Assembly (NCBI GenBank): GCA_949316235.1
Contig: OX438749.1
Location: forward strand, 8,326,914 to 8,390,913
Direction: 5' to 3'
DNA length: 64,000 nt
Origin: Oegoconia quadripuncta
Taxonomy: Eukaryota > Arthropoda > Insecta > Lepidoptera > Autostichidae
Shown here: in pieces, positions 59,080 to 64,000 of the stretch
How positions within the stretch are numbered: the stretch's first letter is position 1
Layout: each line of letters opens with the position of its first letter
The notes under the pieces: generated by a model
Told to the model about the DNA's origin: nothing
What the model saw: the letters and a program-made list of their open reading frames with translations, nothing else
Databases searched by the model: none
Position numbers and translations under genes: made by a program

Positions 59080-60130
59080 ATGATGACTATCAAGAATTAT
59101 TTAGAAATAGGTTTAGACACAAGTATGCAATGGTAATGATCAACTGCGAACCCGGATGACCGCATTGATCTCCCCGAGCTGATGATGGCTCACAACTCTT
59201 ATTGCTATAGTTTGGGACGACATATGCACACACAGACAGTCCCAGAAAGCACAGAAAGAATGCAGAAGGTCTCTGATATGAGTATATAATGATATAAGCA
59301 CCAAAGCACAGTCACTTTTCGATAAACCGCGACCGGTGGTCACTTATGACCTTAGTCTCTGATCCACTATCAGAGAGTCGCTAGTAGGCAGGGGTGGGTG
59401 CGGGGAAAGAAATAGTACATCAAAGAAAACGAAATGGGCAAGTTGACCACAGATTGGCACTTGCATCTAAATATTCAAAACAAGATTGCAAAAAGATTCG
59501 TATGTTAGCACTATTTTTAACCGACCTGCAAAATGAAGGAAATTCTCAATTTGGTTACGCATATACCTTACGTGTTAACTAATTTCAAAGGGCTTGAGTG
59601 GTCCCATATGGTGAAAATCTAATGATGCACTCCATTGAAATCGGTGGTCTTGCCAAATTTCAATGCTGAACAATCAGCATGATAAATTAAAGTACGATCT
59701 TTACCATCAACATCGTCATTATCGCCTGTGTTACGTCATACACAATATGATGTGGCAATCTCATGGCTTTTGTTATAAGTCCATTCGAAAGAAATTTTTC
59801 GGCTGAATATATTAGAAAACGTTGCCAGGCGTCCCCTACTAATATTACCGTGATCGCACAACGTATGTTCCCACTACTCCCGAATCGATTCCAGGAAAAT
59901 GTTTCATTAACTCGCCACTCCTACTGGGCGCTTGAAAACAAAACTGTTTACGAATTTAAGAAAATATACAAATAGTGGTTTGCACGACAACAAGCAAAGC
60001 TAAGTAGCACACGCTAGAGCTCTCGTTGCCCTAAAAGAAATATTAAGGTTAAATAAAATCTGACGAAAGATCATCTATCCAGCGACGCCGGTGTGCATGC
60101 ACTACTTTGGCAACGCCAGTAAATGTAGTT
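59080..60130. other. intergenic, nothing recognised
   Basis: Two short open frames (59394-59582, 59763-59975) lack homology-like patterns, a promoter or splice context. Confidence 0.4.
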
Positions 60131-60270
60131 TTCAACTGCTTCCATGGCTCAATGGAAAGAACGTAAAGTTATCAAAAATTCCGCGGATTCGATTTCCTGC
60201 GGGATACATACTTGGTACTCGTTTCGGTTGATGGTTTTTAAATGTTCGCCTGGCCAGCTATCACTATCGT
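60130..60270 (+). mobile_element. SINE Z, degenerate head part
   Basis: ACTGCTTCCATGGCTCAATG, TCCGCGGATTCGATTTCCTG and GGTACTCGTTTCGGTTGATG keep the family order. Confidence 0.45.
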
Positions 60271-60593
60271 ATTTAAAGCCCGTATCAATAAGCCGTTCTC
60301 AAGATTGAGATGAGCTCAAGTTGAGGCTTGAGAATCTGTTGCGTATTACAACAATTGAAAAAGATGCTATTGAAATGAAATGAATTTATTTGCACTAGAT
60401 ATGGTATTACAGATGAAAGTATTTATATTAGGAGTATCTTATATTTAGGCGTATTACACGACATGCAAATATCGTTAAACAGTTAACACAAACAAAAATA
60501 AAAAATAAATTATTTACAATCCAAGAATTCCTGAACAGAAGAAAATGAGCGCACAATCAACCATTCTTGCAAAGACTTTTCGAATTGTTTTCT

Positions 60594-61078
60594 TTAAATG
60601 TGTAGGTAGGTAGGTAGGTAGGTGGGAAATACTTCTCTAGCTGCTCTAAACAGCTCGGGATAACGTTTTACAAATTTTGCCACTTCAAGCACATATAGAC
60701 ATGTAAAAGGCAGTATTTTCAAACTTCTAAAGAGTGATCTACATGACTCAAAGGGAGCTACACCATATAGCTCGTATAAACCTATTTTGTGAGACAAACG
60801 TTCTGTTCACATCTGTGCTGTTGCCCAGATGATCAGTCCATACCTCAGAACAGATTCTACATATGCATGATAAGCTACAATAGCTGTTTCCCTAGAGGCA
60901 GTTTTTACAAGTCTGTATAGGGCAAAAGAATATCTATTTATTTTGTCACACACTCTATTCATATGCTCCTTTCAGTCAAAGCGTTGGTCAAGAATTATCC
61001 CTAAGAATGTCACACTATTAGCTTTCTGAAAAAGTTGTCCGTTATAAATAAGTTATAATGTATTGAGACTGAGACGCG
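60594..61078 (-). mobile_element. LINE reverse transcriptase C-terminal remnant
   Basis: Minus strand with frameshifts: a YGLIIW-like segment near 60830, then LYELYGVAPFESCRSLFRSL and KILPFTCLYVLEVAKFVKRY. This is the region after the catalytic domain of Jockey/CR1-like elements. A GTAG microsatellite interrupts the end. Confidence 0.68.
60603..60622. repeat. GTAG microsatellite
   Basis: Five GTAG units at the end of the LINE remnant. Confidence 0.85.
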
Positions 61079-61109
61079 ATAATTTCAAATTTATTAATAC
61101 GATTCTAAG

Positions 61110-61235
61110 TCAGGCGTGATATTGATAGCATTGTTGTGGTCCTGCTGTATGAGATAAGATAGCCAGCAACCCTCCAAATAGGTCAGGGATTCCAGGTGCA
61201 TGCGCGTTCACCTTCGGCCTCTATACTAAACATCG
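61110..61235 (+). mobile_element. SINE Z, degenerate 3' part
   Basis: GATAGCATTGTTGTGGTCC, GAGATAAGATAGCCAGC and CACCTTCGGCCTCTATACT match the middle of the family. Confidence 0.5.
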
Positions 61236-61239
61236 GCAC

Positions 61240-61380
61240 TAGTAGCATGAGAGGCGCGATAAACGTTTATGTCGCACGAGATAATATTTGTCCTGCTCAT
61301 TCACTTGGACGTAATATACAACTATTCCACTCTCACACCTACGTTGCGCGCGAGAAACGATGTCATGCTACGGGGGCAGG
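61240..61380 (+). mobile_element. unclassified GTAGCATGA element, copy 3
   Basis: The best preserved copy: starts TAGTAGCATGAGAGGCGCG, contains the palindrome ATAAACGTTTAT and GGACGTAATATACAACTATT, and ends TCATGCTACGGGGGCAG. Confidence 0.62.
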
Positions 61381-61558
61381 AAGTTAAAAGAATAAACATA
61401 GGATATACATGATTCAGGAGGTCGCCACACGTCCGCTCCTTATTATGTCTCACTTGTAATATATACGAGTACTTACAATCCCCATGATGAGACCTTTCAT
61501 ATGATACCCATATTGTATTGCATGAGTAACATTTTTTTGACCTTAGGTTCATATGACC

Positions 61559-61713
61559 TTAGGCCCCTATTACAGAATGTTACTCAAGCAGAGGTCTCCG
61601 CTTCAGGACTGTTAAAAAGGGGCAGCTTTATGTAACTTGTATAGCGGCATCTCTTTTTAACTCTGCTCAAGCGCAGATCTACGCTTGAGCAACATTCTGA
61701 AATACGGGCCTAA
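61559..61713. mobile_element. 155-bp hairpin MITE
   Basis: Ends TTAGGCCCCTATTACAGAAT and, reversed, TTAGGCCCGTATTTCAGAAT; inverted repeats extend about 45 bp with few mismatches. Confidence 0.7.
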
Positions 61714-62037
61714 GTAGCTCTTGGGTGTTAATTGAATTTTGACATTTAAATACTCAATAATTATACAACTTTAAAATAGACAACTTTTCTTTTTGTTTTT
61801 TTTTTTGCTATTTTACATACAAAAGATACAACACCTCATAGAAAAAAAATGTTTTTAAAGTCTTGGAATAGTTTTAACGATACAAATTCCATGTAAAGAC
61901 GATTTACGAAAAATCCCCGTATTTTAAAAGGTCTCCAGAATTTAGATCTAACGTAATTCGTCTGTAATGAACATCCTTATTATCACACGTAGTAGTAAAC
62001 GATATATATGTAGAAACGGTTTTCATACAAAATATAT

Positions 62038-62042
<5 letters not shown>

Positions 62043-62076
<34 letters not shown>
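62043..62076. repeat. TA microsatellite
   Basis: About 17 TA units just before the tail of a SINE Y. Confidence 0.9.
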
Positions 62077-62079
<3 letters not shown>

Positions 62080-62081
<2 letters not shown>

Positions 62082-62302
62082 TTTCGGACACTTACAATCA
62101 ATCATCTAGTCTCAAACTAAACAAAGCTTATACTTTGGATACTCGATAACGGATAAACATGCATACATATTTATATACACATGATGACTCGAGAATAAAT
62201 GATCGTATTCATCACGCAAACATTTACCCCTTACGTGATTCGAACCCGCTACCGTTGGTTACGCAGACAAGGTCACTATCCACTACACCAATCGGTCGTC
62301 AA
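62080..62302 (-). mobile_element. SINE Y
   Basis: CGGACACTTACAATCAATCA, ACTCGATAACGGATAAACAT and CCACTACACCAATCGGTCGT; preceded by a TA microsatellite. Confidence 0.75.
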
Positions 62303-62547
62303 TAATCTACTAAATATAAAAGAGTATGCGATATTTTCTGTATTTTTTTGATGAAAAAACAAATTATTATAAGTTATTGCTTATTACTTTGACCCTATTA
62401 CTTCGACATTTTCACATTGAAATAAAAATGTGGAAGTAATAGGGTCGGATGCAGACACACACAAAGACAGAAAAAATGTGCGAAATTAAGATAAATCATA
62501 CTCCCCATTGACGAATGTAAACTGAGCAGATAGGACCTTATTATTGC

Positions 62548-62879
62548 TTTTAGACTTCGTTCCGGACACATCCCACTTAAAAAGTTTGCATACATGATGC
62601 GCAAGACACCATCATCAAATTGTTCTAAGTGTGATGTAGTGGAGGATGTTTATCATGTTTTGATGGAGTGTGTGCGGAACATATTTGATTCTGTGGGTTG
62701 TAACAATAGCTTAGCATATCCACCATCGGATAATGCTAGGCTATTGTCCTCCTCCCTACTGCCGAAGAAGGTCACCGCGGGGTTTTAGTGGGTATCCCTG
62801 TCGGGAGGGGAGTCCCACATAACCGTCTCGCCGTCCCCCAGGCGAACGGTACGCGTAATGCGTTTCCCCGCGAAAAAAA
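62548..62879 (+). mobile_element. LINE ORF2 end with CCHC-like finger and 3' UTR
   Basis: Frame AFRLRSGHIPLKKFAYMMRK, then CSKC..EDVYHVLMEC, the C-x2-C-H-C finger found near the end of R1/Jockey-type ORF2, to the stop at 62786-62788. The 3' UTR contains GTCGGGAGGGGAGTCCCACA and ends in an A run. Confidence 0.75.
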
Positions 62880-63494
62880 AGGCTATTGTATAAACATACT
62901 AAGTTAGCTCTTAAAAAAAAAAGATATTTCCGCAACTAAGTTAATAACACATTCATGAGACTAACCTCTTTAAATATAGATTAAAAAAAAGAAAAATTTT
63001 GAAAATGTAAATAAAATCGCACAAAACTGAGTAGGTACAGACACTTCAGCACGTAACTGTGAGTGGATTTTGGCCAAACTCCAATAAAACAATCAGCCAT
63101 AACGAGTTAAAGTAATACAAACACGACTGGATTTATTGAGCCCCATCCAGATACGCATTTTTAATTCACCTCTTATATTTCGTTTGATGTAGATTCGTAT
63201 ACTATATTGCTGTATGGTTTCCCCTTCGAACTTCAAGCTATACGTATTTCCTTTACCTTTCTTATATAAAACAGCACATAACAGAATAATAAAGAAAGCA
63301 TGTGTCAAGTAAACTATACGGAGTACGGAAAACCCTCAATCTGCTACTTCGTAAGAAAAAGATATGCATTAAACATTCTTCGCCTTTCGCTTATTAGTCT
63401 TCTATGTACACGACCGTCAATACAGAACCGATGAAGTGCTGGACATCGTGGTCTTCAGAGGACTGAGAACACCACCGAGCCAGGAAAGTACTCA

Positions 63495-63735
63495 GACGAC
63501 CAATTGGTGTAGGGGATAGTGATCCAGTCAGCAAAACCGACGGTGGGGGTAAATGTTTGTGTGATGAATACGAACATTTAATCCCGAGTCATGGATGTTT
63601 ATATAAATATTTATGTATTTTTATCCGTTATCTAGTATCCATAGTACAAGCTTTACTTAGTTTGGGACTAGATGATGATGATGTCTATGGTGTAGTGTGA
63701 TAAATATTTATTTATTTATTATTTATTTTAGGTAT
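63495..63735 (+). mobile_element. SINE Y, forward
   Basis: ACGACCAATTGGTGTAGGGG head, GTTATCTAGTATCCATAGTA body, GGGACTAGATGATGATGATG tail. Box B is lost by a deletion in the head. Confidence 0.75.
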
Positions 63736-64000
63736 GGAAAGTTGAAAATTTATTTTCGAAAAAAAAAATCTTCTGCTTGCGATACCTATACCTTTATGAT
63801 GATTTATAACTACTTGCGACTTCTTCCATGTGGAATTCGATTTTTTTTCGGTCATTCTGTCGCCCTACTTTGCGTATATTATACTTCGGCAAAAGCTTTC
63901 ATTTCACATTTGTACTTCGATATTATATTAAGGACTCTGTATGTGGAGCGAATCGCGACGACGCGAATCACTCTTCTAAACATGATACTGAACGACTTAA

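Overview
The window is nuclear DNA from an insect, almost certainly a moth or butterfly (Lepidoptera). It is AT-rich, its genes are intron-split with short exons, and it is full of tRNA-derived SINEs, truncated non-LTR retrotransposons and Helitrons with the CTAG-type 3' ends common in Lepidoptera. Three complete RR-1 cuticular protein (CPR) genes form its coding core. No taxonomic search was possible, so no species is named.

Layout. At 6.9-11.1 kb on the minus strand lies the 3' part of a four-span membrane protein gene resembling the Snakeskin (Ssk)/MARVEL-like septate-junction family. It appears to have two alternative, mutually related last exons. From 11 to 25.5 kb there is only mobile DNA and unrecognised intergenic sequence. 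From 25.5 to 46.1 kb sits the cuticle cluster: gene A (+, 25707-28923, 190 aa), gene B (+, 35537-38890, 169 aa) and gene C (-, 45923-41635, 147 aa). All three share one architecture: a tiny first coding exon of 4-5 codons, an exon with the rest of the signal peptide plus a Gly-rich linker, an RR-1 chitin-binding exon, and a short C-terminal exon, with intron phases 0, 2, 2. Their TATA promoters share an upstream element, strongest between A and C. From 46 to 64 kb there is again mainly mobile DNA: a 1.6 kb Helitron with a decayed helicase, hAT relics, MITEs, SINEs and LINE tails.

How it works together. A, B and C are tandem/inverted duplicates making secreted structural proteins of soft cuticle. 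The common promoter element suggests co-regulation, while the Gly/Ala/Ser linker and C-terminal tail have diverged freely. Their introns hold different SINEs, LINE tails and MITEs, so most insertions came after duplication.

Most worth a second look: the shared CPR promoter element, the duplicated terminal exons of the Ssk-like gene, 5S rRNA-derived SINE-like copies, a protein-like antisense reading frame just behind gene A, and a perfect 74-bp palindrome built from a SINE segment. I see no CRISPR array, operon, functional rRNA gene or convincing functional tRNA.
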